From: Firmicutes bacterium CAG:884
GTDB taxonomy: Bacteria > Bacillota_I > Bacilli_A > RF39 > UBA660
Length of the DNA: 64,000 nucleotides
Reading direction: 5' to 3'
Assembly: GCA_000433875.1 (NCBI GenBank)
Contig: HF993346.1
Span: 5,849-69,848, forward strand
Positions 1 through 10,963 of the stretch are shown in pieces (the stretch's first letter is position 1; every line of letters begins with the position of its first letter). Below the pieces are notes generated by a model, which saw only the letters and a list, made by a program, of their open reading frames with translations, had not been told where the DNA came from and searched no databases. Made by a program: the position numbers and the translations under genes.

Positions 1-40
1 AAAAAATAAAGGTTTTTTTGTAATTTTGTGTTCAAAATAA

Positions 41-69
41 TTGACACTTTGACATTTGTTTGTTAGAAT
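41..69 (+). promoter_or_regulatory. Promoter of rpoBC
   Basis: A perfect -35 hexamer TTGACA (41-46) is followed after exactly 17 bp by TAGAAT (64-69), a sigma-A type promoter about 70 bp before rpoB. A ribosome-binding site (AGGGGTG, near 127-133) precedes the ATG. Bases 1-40 may hold the tail of an upstream terminator, but the rest lies outside the window. Confidence 0.75.
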
Positions 70-139
70 TATATATTGGTAGCAATTACTTTAAACATTT
101 TTTAAAGAGTGTCTAAATCTTAGTAATAGGGGTGAATTA

Positions 140-3100
140 ATGGCATTTAATGTAAAGAAATACGGTGATTACCGTGAAAGACGTAGCTATGCTAAAACAA
201 AGAACTCAGTAGAACTATCTAATCTACTAGAGATTCAAAAAAAATCTTATGACTGGTTTATGACAGATGGAATCAAAGAAGTTTTTGAGGATATTTTTCC
301 TGTGGAAAGTTTTACAGGTAATTTAATACTTGAATTCGGTGATTTCTTCTTCGAAGCACCACGTTATAACATAAAGGAATGCAAAGATAGGTATTCAACT
401 TATGCATCTCCTTTAAAAGTTGAGGTTAGATTATTTAACCAAGAAACTGGTGAAGTAAAGGAACAGGAAATCTATTTAGGCGATATGCCAATAATGACAG
501 ATAGTGGATCGTTTGTTATTAATGGAGCAGAACGTGTAATAGTTTCACAATTAGTTCGTTCACCAAGTGTATATTTTGGCCGTGAAGTAGATAAAAACGG
601 AAGAGTATGCATAACAAGCCAAGTAATACCAACAAGAGGAACATGGCTTGAATATGAAACCGATACAAGGGGAGTAATCTATGTTCGTATTGATAGAACT
701 AGAAAAGTACCGGTTACTACATTACTTAGAGCAATTGGTTTATCAAATGATGAAGATATATTAAGTGTATTTGGTGAAGATGATTATTTACAAAAAACAA
801 TTGAAAAAGATGTAAATAAAAATACTGATGAAGCTTTAATAGATATTCATTCAAAATTAAGACCAGGTGAACCTAGTACTCTAGACTCAGCTAAGAACCA
901 ATTAGTATCTAAATTCTTTGATGCATTTAGATATGATTTAGCAAAAGTAGGACGTTATAAGTTTAATAAAAAACTAAATGTTCTAGAAAGAATGTTAGGA
1001 TTAACACTTGCTGAGGATATAAAGAAGAATAATGAGGTTGTTCTAGAAAAAGGAACAATTATAACAAAGGATAATTTAGAGGTATTAAAAGATGCACTTG
1101 AAGCAGGATTTGGTATAAAAGAAGTACCATTTAATACGGCACTTGATGAAGAAATTCCAGTATGTAATATTCAAGTTGTAAAAGTATTTGATAAAAATGA
1201 TCCAACTAAGATTGTTAGAGTTGTTGGAAATGATCAAACACTTACAGTTAAGAGATTAACAATATCAGATATTTATGCATCTGTATCATATTATTTAAAT
1301 TTATTAGGTGGAATTGGTAATTTTGATGAAATTGACCATCTATCAAATAGACGTGTACGTCAAGTTGGTGAATTGTTACAAAATCAATTCAGAATTGGTA
1401 TAGCTCGTATTGAAAGAGTAATTAGAGATAGAATGAGTACTCAAGATATAGCTGAAGTTACTCCAAAAACACTTATAAATATAAGACCTTTAACAGCTGC
1501 AATCAAAGAATTCTTTGGTAGTAGCCAATTATCGCAATTTATGGATCAAACTAATCCAATTGCAGAATTAACAAATAAAAGAAGATTAACTTGCTTAGGA
1601 CCTGGTGGTTTAGCTCGTGATAGAGCAGGTATGGATGTTCGTGATGTTAACCCATCACACTATGGAAGATTATGTCCAATTGAATCTCCAGAAGGACAAA
1701 ATATCGGATTAATCACTTCACTTGCTTCTTATGCAAGAGTAAATGATTATGGTTTTATAATGACACCATATCGTAAAGTTGTAAATTGCAAGTTAACTGA
1801 TGAAATTGTTTATATGACAGCAGATGAAGAGATGGATTATTACATTTCTCAAGCTACTGTAAATATTAATGATGATGGTGAAATAACAGATAGTCGTGTA
1901 CCAGCAAGATACAGAGATGATAATGTAATTATTGAAAAAGAAAAAGTTGATTTTATTGATGTATCACCTCAACAAGTTGTATCAATTACAACAAGTGGTA
2001 TTCCATTCTTGGAACATGATGATGGTAAGAGAGCCCTAATGGGTGCAAACATGCAACGTCAAGCATTACCACTTATTACAACAGAAGCTCCAAGAGTTGG
2101 AACTGGTGTTGAAGCAATCGCAGCTCGTGATTCTGGAACAGTTGTAATATCAAATACTGATGGTATTGTTGACTATGTTGATGGAAAGAAAATTATAATT
2201 AAAAATATGAGTGGCAACTCAGAAACTTATTGGTTGAATGGATTTGAAAGATCTAATAATGGTACTTGTTATCATCAAAAACCAATTGTAAGAGTTGGTG
2301 ATAGTGTTAGAAGAGGACAAGTAATAGGTGATGGCCCAAGTACTAATAAAGGTGAACTTGCACTTGGTAAAAATGTTACAGTTGCATTTATGAACTATGA
2401 TGGCTATAACTATGAAGATGCTGTTATTCTAAACGAAAGATTAGTAAAAGATGATGTTTATACATCAATACATATTGAAAGTTATCAAATAGAGTGTCGT
2501 GATACTAAACTTGGACCAGAAGAGTTTACAAGAGATATTCCGAATGTTGGTGAAGATGCTAGACGTAACCTTGATGAAAATGGTATCATTAGAATTGGTA
2601 CTGAAGTAAAAGATGATGATATTCTAGTAGGAAAAGTAACTCCTAAAGGAATGGCTGAACTTACAAGTGAAGAAAAATTATTACACGCTATATTTGGTGA
2701 AAAAACAAGAGAAGTTCGTGATACTTCACTTAGAGTTCCACACGGAGGAGAAGGTATTGTTCATGATGTTAAAGTATTTACAAAAGAAGATACTGATGAA
2801 TTACCTCCAGGAGTATTTAAGATAGTTCGTGTTTATATAGCACAAAAGAGAAAAATCCAAGTTGGTGATAAGATGGCTGGAAGACACGGTAATAAGGGTG
2901 TTATATCATTGATATTACCGGAAGAAGATATGCCATACTTAGCTGATGGTACACCAGTTGATATCCTTCTTAATCCACTAGGAGTTCCATCACGTATGAA
3001 CCTTGGACAAATTCTAGAAATGCATTTAGGTGCAGCTGCTGAAAAATTAAATATTTATGTTTCAACTCCTGTATTTGAAGGTGCAACTAGAGGCGAAATA

Positions 3101-3769
3101 ATTGATGCTTTGAAAGAAGCTGGATTAGATGAAGATGGTAAGACTGTTTTATATAATGGTAGAACAGGTGAACCTTATGATAATAGAATAAGCGTTGGTG
3201 TAATGTATATGATCAAGCTTCACCATATGGTTGATGATAAGTTGCACGCTCGTTCAACTGGACCATACAGTACAGTTACACAACAACCACTTGGCGGAAA
3301 GGCTCAATTTGGTGGTCAGAGATTTGGTGAAATGGAAGTTTGGGCATTATATGCTTATGGTGCTGCTAATGTTTTACAAGAAATGATGACTGTTAAATCA
3401 GATGATGTTGTTGGCCGTGTTAAAGTATATGAGGCTTTAGTTAAAGGTGAACCAATACCTAAATCTGGTGTTCCAGAAAGCTTTAAAGTATTAATTAAAG
3501 AATTCCAAGCTTTAGGGCTTGATATAACAGTACTTGGTCAAGATGATAAGTTCCACGAATTAAAAGAACTTGAAGAAAAAGAGACTAATACTGGTCTTCC
3601 AGAAAACGAAGAAGATAAAATAATTGATTTGAATTTATCAGATGATGAAGTTAGTGCGACAGAAGAAACCGTAGCTGAAGAGTTGGATGAATTTGAAGAT
3701 GAAGCATTAAGCGATGAAGAAATTGAACAAGATTTCATTGATGCTTATGAGAAAGGGGAGATTGAATAA
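140..3769 (+). CDS. rpoB: DNA-directed RNA polymerase subunit beta
   Basis: Catalytic beta subunit of RNA polymerase, 1209 aa, full length for Bacilli, with the acidic C-terminal tail usual in that class. The rifampicin cluster is easily found ([16 protein letters not shown], then [12 protein letters not shown], then [16 protein letters not shown]). Two positions differ from the usual sensitive sequence. Residue 479, equivalent to E. coli 526, is Asn instead of His. Residue 484, equivalent to 531, is Thr instead of Ser. The start is supported by the AGGGGTG site just upstream. It is followed by rpoC with a one-base overlap (TAATG), so the two subunits are made from one message. Confidence 0.98.
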   Translation: MAFNVKKYGDYRERRSYAKTKNSVELSNLLEIQKKSYDWFMTDGIKEVFEDIFPVESFTGNLILEFGDFFFEAPRYNIKECKDRYSTYASPLKVEVRLFNQETGEVKEQEIYLGDMPIMTDSGSFVINGAERVIVSQLVRSPSVYFGREVDKNGRVCITSQVIPTRGTWLEYETDTRGVIYVRIDRTRKVPVTTLLRAIGLSNDEDILSVFGEDDYLQKTIEKDVNKNTDEALIDIHSKLRPGEPSTLDSAKNQLVSKFFDAFRYDLAKVGRYKFNKKLNVLERMLGLTLAEDIKKNNEVVLEKGTIITKDNLEVLKDALEAGFGIKEVPFNTALDEEIPVCNIQVVKVFDKNDPTKIVRVVGNDQTLTVKRLTISDIYASVSYYLNLLGGIGNFDEIDHLSNRRVRQVGELLQNQFRIGIARIERVIRDRMSTQDIAEVTPKTLINIRPLTAAIKEFFGSSQLSQFMDQTNPIAELTNKRRLTCLGPGGLARDRAGMDVRDVNPSHYGRLCPIESPEGQNIGLITSLASYARVNDYGFIMTPYRKVVNCKLTDEIVYMTADEEMDYYISQATVNINDDGEITDSRVPARYRDDNVIIEKEKVDFIDVSPQQVVSITTSGIPFLEHDDGKRALMGANMQRQALPLITTEAPRVGTGVEAIAARDSGTVVISNTDGIVDYVDGKKIIIKNMSGNSETYWLNGFERSNNGTCYHQKPIVRVGDSVRRGQVIGDGPSTNKGELALGKNVTVAFMNYDGYNYEDAVILNERLVKDDVYTSIHIESYQIECRDTKLGPEEFTRDIPNVGEDARRNLDENGIIRIGTEVKDDDILVGKVTPKGMAELTSEEKLLHAIFGEKTREVRDTSLRVPHGGEGIVHDVKVFTKEDTDELPPGVFKIVRVYIAQKRKIQVGDKMAGRHGNKGVISLILPEEDMPYLADGTPVDILLNPLGVPSRMNLGQILEMHLGAAAEKLNIYVSTPVFEGATRGEIIDALKEAGLDEDGKTVLYNGRTGEPYDNRISVGVMYMIKLHHMVDDKLHARSTGPYSTVTQQPLGGKAQFGGQRFGEMEVWALYAYGAANVLQEMMTVKSDDVVGRVKVYEALVKGEPIPKSGVPESFKVLIKEFQALGLDITVLGQDDKFHELKELEEKETNTGLPENEEDKIIDLNLSDDEVSATEETVAEELDEFEDEALSDEEIEQDFIDAYEKGEIE

Positions 3770-6700
3770 TGGATGTAAATGATTTTGAAGGAATAAGAAT
3801 TTCCATCGCATCTCCTGAAAAAATAAGAGCTTGGTCATATGGAGAGGTTAAAAAAGCAGAAACAATCAACTATCGTACTTTAAAACCAGAAAGAGATGGG
3901 TTGTTTTGTGAAAAGATTTTTGGACCTACAAAAGATTTTGAATGCTCTTGTGGAAAATATAAAAGATTAAGATATAAAAATATCGTTTGTGATAAATGTG
4001 GAGTTGAAGTTACACGTGCTAAGGTACGTCGTGAGAGAATGGGACACATTGAACTTGCAACTCCTGTTTCCCACATTTGGTTCTTTAAGGGTGTGCCTTC
4101 AAGAATGGGACTTGTTCTTGATATGTCTCCAAGAGATTTAGAAGAAGTATTATACTTTGTATCATATGTTGTTTTGGATCCAGGAAGTGCACCACTTGAA
4201 AAGAAACAAACTATTTCTGATAAAGAATATAGAGCTTATTATGAAAAATATGGTAACTCATTTAGAGTTGGTATGGGCGCTGAAGCTATAAAAGAATTAC
4301 TTTTACAAGTTGATATTGAAAAAGAAGTAGAAAATATTAAGGAAGAAATAGCAGCTATTAAAGATTCAGCTAGTCAAAAAAGAGTTAGGTTAATTAAAAG
4401 ACTTGATGTATTAAATGCATTTTTAGAGTCAGGTAATCAACCATCTTGGATGATTTTAGATGCTCTTCCTGTAATTCCACCTGATTTAAGACCAATGTTA
4501 CAACTTGATGGTGGAAGATTCGCGACTTCTGATTTAAATGATTTATATAGAAGAGTTATAAATCGTAATAACAGACTTAAAAAGTTAATGGAATTAGGTG
4601 CGCCTTCTATAATTATTCAAAATGAAAAACGTATGCTTCAAGAAGCTGTAGATGCTTTATTTGATAATGGTAGAAGAGGAAGAAATATAACAGGTGCTGG
4701 TAATAGACCACTAAAGTCTTTATCAAATATGTTAAAAGGTAAACAAGGTCGTTTCCGTCAAAACTTACTTGGTAAACGTGTTGACTATTCTGGTCGTTCA
4801 GTTATCGTTGTTGGTCCTTCATTAAAAATGTATGAATGTGGTATTCCAAAAGATATGGCTCTTGAATTATTTAAACCACATGTTATAAATGGTTTAGTTA
4901 CAAAAGAATTAGCATCTAATATTAAAGCTGCTAAGAAGATGATTGATAATAAAGATCCAAGAGTATGGGATATTGTTGAAGAAAAAATGAAAGAACATCC
5001 GGTTATGTTAAACCGTGCTCCTACATTACATAGACTTGGTATTCAAGCGTTTGAACCAAAATTAATTGGTGGAAAGGTTATTAGACTTCACCCTCTAGTT
5101 TGTACAGCTTTCAATGCTGATTTCGATGGTGACCAAATGGCTGTTCACTTACCAATTTCTGAAGAGGCTCAAGCTGAGGCTAGAATATTGATGTTAGGTG
5201 CAAATAACATTCTATCTCCAAAGGATGGAAAACCTATTGTTACACCGGGACAAGATATGGTATTAGGTAACTATTACTTATCTATTGAAAGAAAAGGTCT
5301 TGAAGGTGAGGGTAGAGTATTTAAGAGTCCAGATGCTGTGCTTATGGCATATGAGAGAAGAGAAATTACTCTTCATACGAGAATTGCTTTACCTACTAAG
5401 TCATTTAGACACAAATTATTCCCAGAAGAATATATGGATAAATATTTAGTTACAACACCTGGTAAGATTATATTTAATGAAATATTCCCAGATAGTTATC
5501 AATATATAAACGAAGGTAGTACTGAAAATATTGAAGTTATGACTCCAAGTAAATTCTTCTTGAGTAAAGGAACTGATATTAAATCTACTATAGCAGAAAT
5601 GCCTATAACAAATGCATTTAATAAAGGTGTGCTTGGTAAGTTAATTGCTCAAATATATAAGAGATATGCTACAACTGAAACTTCAGTTATGCTTGATAAA
5701 TTAAAAGATTTAGGTTTTAAACATTCAGCTTTATCAGGTATTTCAATTGCAATATCAGATGTTGTTGAAAGTGTTAAGAAACCAGAAATAATTGCTTCAT
5801 CACAAGCTCTTGTTGATACAATTAATAAACAGTTCAAGAGAGGTTTGATTACTGATGAAGAAAGATATAACAAGGTTATTGAGACTTGGACAAAAGCTAA
5901 GGCTGAGATTCAAGCTGAATTAAAAGAAACTGTTGAGAATGATTTGAAGAATAATCCAAATCCAAATCCAATATACTTAATGATGGATTCTAAGGCTCGT
6001 GGTGATATTAATTCCCATACACAATTATGTGGTATGCGTGGATTATTTACTAACCCATCGGGTGGTCAAGTAGAAATACCGGTTATTTCATCATTTAGTG
6101 AGGGTGTGTCAATTTCTGAGTTCTTTATTTCAACTCATGGTACTCGTAAGGGTGCGGTTGATACAGCTCTTAAAACAGCGGATGCTGGTTACTTAACAAG
6201 AAGACTTGTTGATGTTGTACAAGATATTATTGTTCGTGATGATGATTGTGGAACTGATCAAGGTATGGTAGTTCGTGCATTTATAAATGAAAATGATGGA
6301 ACTGTTGTTGAGTCATTTAAGGAAAGAATTTCTGGTAGATATACTGCTAAGAATGTTATTGATCCTAAAACAAAAGAGATTATTTGTGAAAGAAATACAT
6401 ATATTACTGAACAACTTGCTGATAAGATATGTAAGGCTGGTATTGAAGAAATATCAATTAGAACTGTTTTAACTTGTAAGTCTGATCATGGTGTATGTCG
6501 TATGTGTTACGGCCGTAACTTAGCAACTGGTTCAATTGTTGAAACTGGTGAGGCTGTTGGTATAATGGCTGCTCAATCTATTGGTGAACCTGGTACACAG
6601 TTAACTATGAAAAACTTTAATACTGGTGGTGTTGCTGGTGGAGATGATATTACACAAGGTTTACCTCGTGTTCAAGAGTTATTTGAAGCTAGAATACCAA

Positions 6701-7422
6701 AAGGAAAGGCTACTATTTCTGAGATTAATGGTGTTGTTACTAAGATCGAAGATGATGGTGGTAAATGGGTTATTACAGTAGCGAATGATGCTGATAAGAA
6801 GGAGCATACTTCTAATTATGGCGCTAAGCTTGCTGTTGAGTTAAATCAAGAGGTTAAGGCTGGTCAAAGATTAACTCATGGTGCTATTTCACCTAAAGAG
6901 TTATTAACTGTTACTGATCCTATTACTGTACAAAATTATATACTTCTTGAAATACAAAAGGTATATCGTTCACAGGGTATTGATATTAGTGATAAGCACG
7001 TTGAGATAATGGCTAAGAGAATGATTTCTAAGATTAAGATTATTAATAGTGGTGATACTTTATTCTTACCTGGTACAATGGTTAATATTAATGAGTTTAC
7101 TGATACTAATAAGAGCTTTATTCTTGAAGGAAAGGTTCCTGCTACTGGTAGACCAGTATTACTTGGTATTACTAAGGCTTCTCTTGAAACTGATTCATTC
7201 TTATCTGCTGCATCATTCCAAGAGACTACTAGAATCTTAACTGATGCTGCTATACATGGTAAGATTGATCATTTAAATGGTTTAAAAGAAAATGTTATTA
7301 TTGGTAAGTTAATTCCTGCTGGAACTGGTTGTAAGAAATACAGAAATGTAGAGTATAAACTTAAAAATGATGTTATTGATACAGAACCTTTAGATGTATT
7401 AGAACAACAATTAATGGATTAA
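3769..7422 (+). CDS. rpoC: DNA-directed RNA polymerase subunit beta'
   Basis: Beta-prime subunit of RNA polymerase, 1217 aa. The N-terminal zinc-binding cysteines ([20 protein letters not shown]) are intact. The Mg-binding active-site motif NADFDGD is at residues 449-455 (Asp451, Asp453, Asp455). The bridge-helix/trigger-loop region ([20 protein letters not shown]) and the second zinc site (cysteines of [11 protein letters not shown] plus an earlier one) are also present. Its ATG overlaps the rpoB stop by one base. An intrinsic terminator follows the stop directly, closing the operon. No insertion or truncation was noticed. Confidence 0.98.
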   Translation: MDVNDFEGIRISIASPEKIRAWSYGEVKKAETINYRTLKPERDGLFCEKIFGPTKDFECSCGKYKRLRYKNIVCDKCGVEVTRAKVRRERMGHIELATPVSHIWFFKGVPSRMGLVLDMSPRDLEEVLYFVSYVVLDPGSAPLEKKQTISDKEYRAYYEKYGNSFRVGMGAEAIKELLLQVDIEKEVENIKEEIAAIKDSASQKRVRLIKRLDVLNAFLESGNQPSWMILDALPVIPPDLRPMLQLDGGRFATSDLNDLYRRVINRNNRLKKLMELGAPSIIIQNEKRMLQEAVDALFDNGRRGRNITGAGNRPLKSLSNMLKGKQGRFRQNLLGKRVDYSGRSVIVVGPSLKMYECGIPKDMALELFKPHVINGLVTKELASNIKAAKKMIDNKDPRVWDIVEEKMKEHPVMLNRAPTLHRLGIQAFEPKLIGGKVIRLHPLVCTAFNADFDGDQMAVHLPISEEAQAEARILMLGANNILSPKDGKPIVTPGQDMVLGNYYLSIERKGLEGEGRVFKSPDAVLMAYERREITLHTRIALPTKSFRHKLFPEEYMDKYLVTTPGKIIFNEIFPDSYQYINEGSTENIEVMTPSKFFLSKGTDIKSTIAEMPITNAFNKGVLGKLIAQIYKRYATTETSVMLDKLKDLGFKHSALSGISIAISDVVESVKKPEIIASSQALVDTINKQFKRGLITDEERYNKVIETWTKAKAEIQAELKETVENDLKNNPNPNPIYLMMDSKARGDINSHTQLCGMRGLFTNPSGGQVEIPVISSFSEGVSISEFFISTHGTRKGAVDTALKTADAGYLTRRLVDVVQDIIVRDDDCGTDQGMVVRAFINENDGTVVESFKERISGRYTAKNVIDPKTKEIICERNTYITEQLADKICKAGIEEISIRTVLTCKSDHGVCRMCYGRNLATGSIVETGEAVGIMAAQSIGEPGTQLTMKNFNTGGVAGGDDITQGLPRVQELFEARIPKGKATISEINGVVTKIEDDGGKWVITVANDADKKEHTSNYGAKLAVELNQEVKAGQRLTHGAISPKELLTVTDPITVQNYILLEIQKVYRSQGIDISDKHVEIMAKRMISKIKIINSGDTLFLPGTMVNINEFTDTNKSFILEGKVPATGRPVLLGITKASLETDSFLSAASFQETTRILTDAAIHGKIDHLNGLKENVIIGKLIPAGTGCKKYRNVEYKLKNDVIDTEPLDVLEQQLMD

Positions 7423-7448
7423 AAAACTAGAGAAATCTAGTTTTTTTC
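7423..7448 (+). terminator. Intrinsic terminator after rpoC
   Basis: Eight-base stem AAAACTAG (7423-7430) and CTAGTTTT (7437-7444) with a six-base loop, followed by a run of T. It starts immediately after the rpoC stop codon. Confidence 0.85.
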
Positions 7449-7488
7449 TTAATTTTGTGTTGATTGAACAATTTATATATTGTAAATT

Positions 7489-7716
7489 AATACATCAAAT
7501 GTAACAGATATATATTGTATGTTTCGGAATTGTTCAGAAATAAATATAATGAATATAACAAGTACAACTTATTATTCAAATATGTTTAGTAATACTTTAA
7601 CTGATCCTGATGCATATGTTATAATTGGTTATACTACTGAAACGCAATCTATTGCTGAAGCAATGAAATCAACAGCTGGTAGTAGTTCATCTAAAATAAC
7701 CTTAAAACAAATATAA
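7489..7716 (+). pseudogene. Remnant of a 26-residue-repeat (DUF285/BspA-like) surface protein
   Basis: This is the C-terminal end of a surface protein of the same family as those at 26102-27733 and 62728-64000. The reading frame opens inside a repeat (NTSNVTDIYCMFRNC), runs into NIMNITSTTYYSNMF and ends IIGYTTETQSIAEAM...ITLKQI, closely matching the minus-strand copy (NIMNTGTTSYSSMF, IIGYTTDTETIATAM). An in-frame TAA at 7483 and a degraded upstream half-repeat show that the N-terminal part, signal sequence and most repeats are gone. An ATG at 7519 could give 65 aa, but no ribosome-binding site or signal peptide precedes it. Read as a decayed copy stranded between the rpoC terminator and the next one. 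Confidence 0.8.
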
Positions 7717-7740
7717 AAAAGAGAATTAATTTCTCTTTTT
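7716..7740. terminator. Bidirectional terminator
   Basis: Stem AAAAAGAGAA (7716-7725) with TTCTCTTTTT (7731-7740), A-rich on one side and T-rich on the other, so it can work in both directions. It lies between the surface-protein remnant and the convergent glycosyltransferase gene. Confidence 0.8.
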
Positions 7741-8671
7741 ATTTTTCTATATTAGTTTCTTTTACAATATAAATAGGCCTTTTTTTAGTTTCTAAATAAG
7801 TTTTAGATAAATATTCACCAATTATACCAGTACAGAATAATTGAATACCACTTACAAAGAAAATAATACAAGCTAAACTTGGCCAACCATTTACAGGATC
7901 ACCAAAACATAATGTTTTAACAATTATAACAATAATCATTATAAATGAAACAAAACAGAATAGCATACCTATAAATGCAGCAATTGTAAGTGGAGTAGTA
8001 GTAAATGCTACAATACCCTCAATTGCATAACCAAATAATTTCCAAAATGACCATTTGGTTTCTCCAGCAACTCTTTCAATGTTTTCATATTCAAGCCATT
8101 TAGTATTGTATCCAACAAAGCTAAATAAGCCTTTTGAATATCTATTGTATTCTTTTAATTCAAGAATTGAATTAACCATTTGTCTAGTCATTAGCCTAAA
8201 ATCTCTTGCACCATCAACCATTTCAACTTTGGACATTTTATTAATAATTTTATAAAACATACGTGCAAAGAAACTTCTAATTGGTGGTTCACCTTTTCTT
8301 GTAACTCTTCTTGTACCAATACAATCATAACCTTCTTCTTCAATTGATCTAACCATTTCAGGAAGTAAACTGGGTGGATCTTGTAAATCTGCATCCATTA
8401 TTGTAATATAATCACCACTTGATAATTCTAAACCAGCAAGCATAGCAGCTTCTTTACCAAAGTTTCTTGAAAAATGAACATATTTAACCCTTTTATCTTT
8501 TTTACTTAATTCTTTTACAATATCTATTGTTTTATCTTTTGAACCATCATTAACAAAAATGAATTCAAAATCATTCTTCATAGATTTGCTCACTTTATCT
8601 ATTTCCTCATAAAAGAAAGGAATAGCTTCTTCTTCATTGTAACAAGGTACAACAATACTTAATTTTTTCAT
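7739..8671 (-). CDS. Polyprenyl-phosphate glycosyltransferase (GT2, GtrB/DPM1-like)
   Basis: Membrane-bound family 2 glycosyltransferase, 310 aa. The family moves a sugar from a nucleotide donor to a polyprenyl phosphate on the cytoplasmic face, supplying sugar for wall polymers or surface glycans. The N-terminal GT-A domain begins LSIVVPCYNEEE; NDGS (41-44) and DADLQDPP (93-100) are the nucleotide- and metal-binding motifs. Two hydrophobic segments follow after about residue 220 (FIGMLFCFVSFIMIIVIIV and the WPSLACIIFFVSGIQLFCTG region). The start is the ATG at 8671 because a GGAGGG site sits just upstream; an earlier in-frame start lacks one. Monocistronic, ending in a shared terminator. The sugar is not predictable from sequence. 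Confidence 0.85.
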   Translation of the reverse strand: MKKLSIVVPCYNEEEAIPFFYEEIDKVSKSMKNDFEFIFVNDGSKDKTIDIVKELSKKDKRVKYVHFSRNFGKEAAMLAGLELSSGDYITIMDADLQDPPSLLPEMVRSIEEEGYDCIGTRRVTRKGEPPIRSFFARMFYKIINKMSKVEMVDGARDFRLMTRQMVNSILELKEYNRYSKGLFSFVGYNTKWLEYENIERVAGETKWSFWKLFGYAIEGIVAFTTTPLTIAAFIGMLFCFVSFIMIIVIIVKTLCFGDPVNGWPSLACIIFFVSGIQLFCTGIIGEYLSKTYLETKKRPIYIVKETNIEK

Positions 8672-8772
8672 ATTACCCTCCAAGTACATTATAGCAAAAA
8701 AAAGAAAATAAAACAAATAGTTCCTTTACATATCTTTACTTTAAAGCTAAAATATATTTAGGAGGAAATAAA

Positions 8773-9345
8773 ATGGATCTATTATTAGCGTCTTCATCAA
8801 AATTTAAAACAGAAATATTAAATAAAGTATGTTTATATCATAAATGTATAAATAGTAATTTTGATGAATCAAAAATTAAGTGTAAAAATCCTTATAAAAA
8901 AGTCAAATTACTTGCGCTTAATAAAGCAAAAAGTATAAAAGAAAAAGGTATAATAATTGGACTCGATACAATTGTTTTAGTAAATAATAAGATATTAGAA
9001 AAGCCTTCATCATTAGAAGAAGCAAGAAAATATTTAGAAATATCATCGAATAGAACTGTAAAAGTTATAACAGGATATGCAATTATAAATGGAAATAAAA
9101 TAATTAATTCTTATGCTGTAACAAAGGTAAAGTTTAATAAAATAAGTAAAGAAGATATTGATTATTATTTGAAAAACGAAAAAGATGCTTTATATGTATC
9201 AGGTTTTGTAATTGAAGGAATGATGAGCAACTATATAAATAAAATAAATGGAAGCTTTTATAACATATTAGGTGTACCAGTTGAAGAAATATATAAAAAT
9301 TTGAAAAAGATGGGATATAACTTAAATATGTTTAAAAAGTCTTAA
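8773..9345 (+). CDS. maf: Maf-family nucleotide pyrophosphatase
   Basis: Maf/Ham1-fold house-cleaning enzyme, 190 aa, which hydrolyses non-canonical or modified nucleoside triphosphates to the monophosphate; some members slow septation. Visible motifs are the N-terminal LLASSSKFKTEIL (usually LASaSprR), GLDTIV (usually GADTvV) and the C-terminal VSGFVIEGMM...INGSFYNILGVPVEE block. The arginine normally in the first motif is replaced (SSSKFK), so the protein is divergent, though the rest is well kept. A strong AGGAGG site precedes the ATG. It is divergent from the glycosyltransferase gene and sits just before the pilin-like gene. Confidence 0.85.
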   Translation: MDLLLASSSKFKTEILNKVCLYHKCINSNFDESKIKCKNPYKKVKLLALNKAKSIKEKGIIIGLDTIVLVNNKILEKPSSLEEARKYLEISSNRTVKVITGYAIINGNKIINSYAVTKVKFNKISKEDIDYYLKNEKDALYVSGFVIEGMMSNYINKINGSFYNILGVPVEEIYKNLKKMGYNLNMFKKS

Positions 9346-9359
9346 TAATATGATATAAT
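9331..9359 (+). promoter_or_regulatory. Promoter for the pilin-trmH-rimM-trmD operon
   Basis: TTTAAA (9331-9336), a 17-bp spacer and an extended -10, TGATATAAT (9351-9359). The -35 lies within the end of maf. This is the last good promoter before trmD. Confidence 0.5.
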
Positions 9360-9381
9360 TTTATTATGAAAAGAGGTTTGT

Positions 9382-9777
9382 ATGAAAAGAGGATTTACGG
9401 TTACGGAATTACTTGCAACTATTATAATAATTGGAATAATCGGCACAATTGGTGTTGTTGTATTTGATAATATTGTACATAATATGCGAATAAAAGCATT
9501 TAATGCTCAAAAGGAAAGTATTGTTTTATCAGCTGAAAAATGGTTAAAAGATAAAAGAGGAACAGATGATTTTCCTATCTTTGATGTTACTAACGATTAT
9601 AAAGTGAATGTTACATTAAGTAAATTATTAAATGAAGAATTAATTGAAAAAGATTTGTGCAACCAAGAAGAAAGACTAAAGATTAATTATGATAATTCAT
9701 ATGTTGAAATTAAAGAAAATGGTAAAACATATGAATACAAACTTGTAATAAATAATACAAAGGAAGCGTGCAAATGA
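9382..9777 (+). CDS. Type IV pilin-like / pseudopilin protein
   Basis: 131-aa protein with a textbook class III prepilin N-terminus: MKRG, then FTVTELLATIIIIGIIGTIG. Predicted cleavage is after Gly4, leaving Phe5 as the methylated first residue and Glu9 as the conserved Glu5 of the mature pilin. The hydrophobic helix covers about residues 5-30; the rest is a small charged periplasmic-type domain with Cys near the C-terminus. Such proteins assemble into type IV pili or competence pseudopili. No pilus ATPase, peptidase or platform gene is in the window, so its system is unknown. The start region contains a near-duplicate of the first codons at 9366, out of frame. The stop overlaps the trmH start. 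Confidence 0.8.
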   Translation: MKRGFTVTELLATIIIIGIIGTIGVVVFDNIVHNMRIKAFNAQKESIVLSAEKWLKDKRGTDDFPIFDVTNDYKVNVTLSKLLNEELIEKDLCNQEERLKINYDNSYVEIKENGKTYEYKLVINNTKEACK

Positions 9778-10499
9778 TATATACATCAATAGAAAATGAA
9801 CATATAAAAGAAATAAAAAAATTAAATAATAAAAAATATCGTGATTTAAATGGTAAGTTTATTATTGAAGGAAAACATTTAGTTGAAGAAGCCATTAAAA
9901 ATAATTTGGTAGAAGAAATATTACTTTTAGAAGGAAATAATGAAAAATATGATGTTAAAACTAATTATGTAAATGGAAAAGTAATGAAATATATAACAGA
10001 ACTTGATAATCCATCTAAAATAATAGGTATTTGTCATAAGAAAAATGATAAAATACAAGGAAATCATATATTAATACTTGATGATATTCAAGATCCCGGT
10101 AATTTAGGAACAATAATTAGATCGGCTGTTGCTTTTAATATTGATACAATAATATTATCAAAAACAGGAGTTGATTTATATAATTCTAAAGTATTAAGAT
10201 CTACACAAGGAATGATATTTAATATAAATATAGTAGTATCTGATATAAAAGAAGAAATATTAAAATTAAAAAATGATAATTATAAAATACTTACAACTAA
10301 TGTAGAAGGTGGAAAATTAGTAAAGTCTATTGAAAAAAATCAAAAATTTGCTATAATAATTGGTAATGAAGGAAAAGGCGTTTCTAAAGAAATTAAAGAG
10401 TTAAGTGATGAGTATATTTATATAGAAATGAATAAAAAATGTGAAAGCTTAAATGCTGCGGTTGCAACAAGTATAATTTTGTATGAATTAAGTAGGTGA
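9774..10499 (+). CDS. TrmH/SpoU-family RNA 2'-O-methyltransferase
   Basis: SPOUT-class RNA ribose methyltransferase, 241 aa, using S-adenosylmethionine through a knotted fold. All three SpoU motifs are clear: motif 1 QDPGNLGTIIRSA, motif 2 GNEGKGVSKE, motif 3 CESLNAAVATSIILYE. An N-terminal substrate-binding domain (about residues 1-80) resembles those of rRNA methyltransferases such as YsgA or RlmB. The chosen ATG at 9774 forms an ATGA overlap with the pilin stop and has AAGGAAG at good spacing. A GTG two codons earlier is possible but poorly placed. The precise RNA target cannot be told from sequence. Confidence 0.88.
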   Translation: MIYTSIENEHIKEIKKLNNKKYRDLNGKFIIEGKHLVEEAIKNNLVEEILLLEGNNEKYDVKTNYVNGKVMKYITELDNPSKIIGICHKKNDKIQGNHILILDDIQDPGNLGTIIRSAVAFNIDTIILSKTGVDLYNSKVLRSTQGMIFNINIVVSDIKEEILKLKNDNYKILTTNVEGGKLVKSIEKNQKFAIIIGNEGKGVSKEIKELSDEYIYIEMNKKCESLNAAVATSIILYELSR

Positions 10500-10504
10500 T
10501 TAAA

Positions 10505-10963
10505 ATGATATATGTAGGAAAAATAGTAAATACACACGGAATTAAAGGTGAATTAAGAATTCTTTCAAACTTTAAATATAAAAATGAAATATTTAAAATT
10601 AATAATTTCCTATATATAGATAATATAAAATATCAAATAAGAACTTATAGAAAACATAAAAATTATGATATGGTAACATTAAATGATTATAACAATATAA
10701 ATGATGTTTTATTTTTAAAGGGTAAACAAGTTTATTCATTAAGAGAATATGTTAAAGAAATATTACCAGAAGATTTGATTGGTTATGATGTTATATATGA
10801 AGGAGTAAAACAAGGAAAAGTTAAATATATAATGCAAAATAAGGTTCAAGAAATATTAGTGACCGATACAAATAAAAAAATACTATTTTTAAAAGAATTT
10901 ATTAATAATATAGATGATAATAAAAGGGAAATTGTTGTTGGAGGTGTGTTTGATGAGAATTGA
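10505..10963 (+). CDS. rimM: Ribosome maturation factor RimM
   Basis: 16S rRNA-processing factor needed to mature the 30S head; binds ribosomal protein S19. About 152 aa, short but within the family. It opens with the family motif YVGKIVNTHGIKGELRI (N-terminal RimM barrel) and has a C-terminal PRC barrel after LPEDLIGYDV. The ATG at 10505 follows a TAGGTGAT site; an upstream GTG would put the site inside the gene. It overlaps trmD by 11 bases, the classic rimM-trmD pairing. Confidence 0.92.
   Translation: MIYVGKIVNTHGIKGELRILSNFKYKNEIFKINNFLYIDNIKYQIRTYRKHKNYDMVTLNDYNNINDVLFLKGKQVYSLREYVKEILPEDLIGYDVIYEGVKQGKVKYIMQNKVQEILVTDTNKKILFLKEFINNIDDNKREIVVGGVFDEN

Noticed and set aside
3538..3738. 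Minus-strand frame rich in Ser within rpoB
   Set aside because: It is the reverse complement of the acidic GAA/GAT-rich tail of rpoB.
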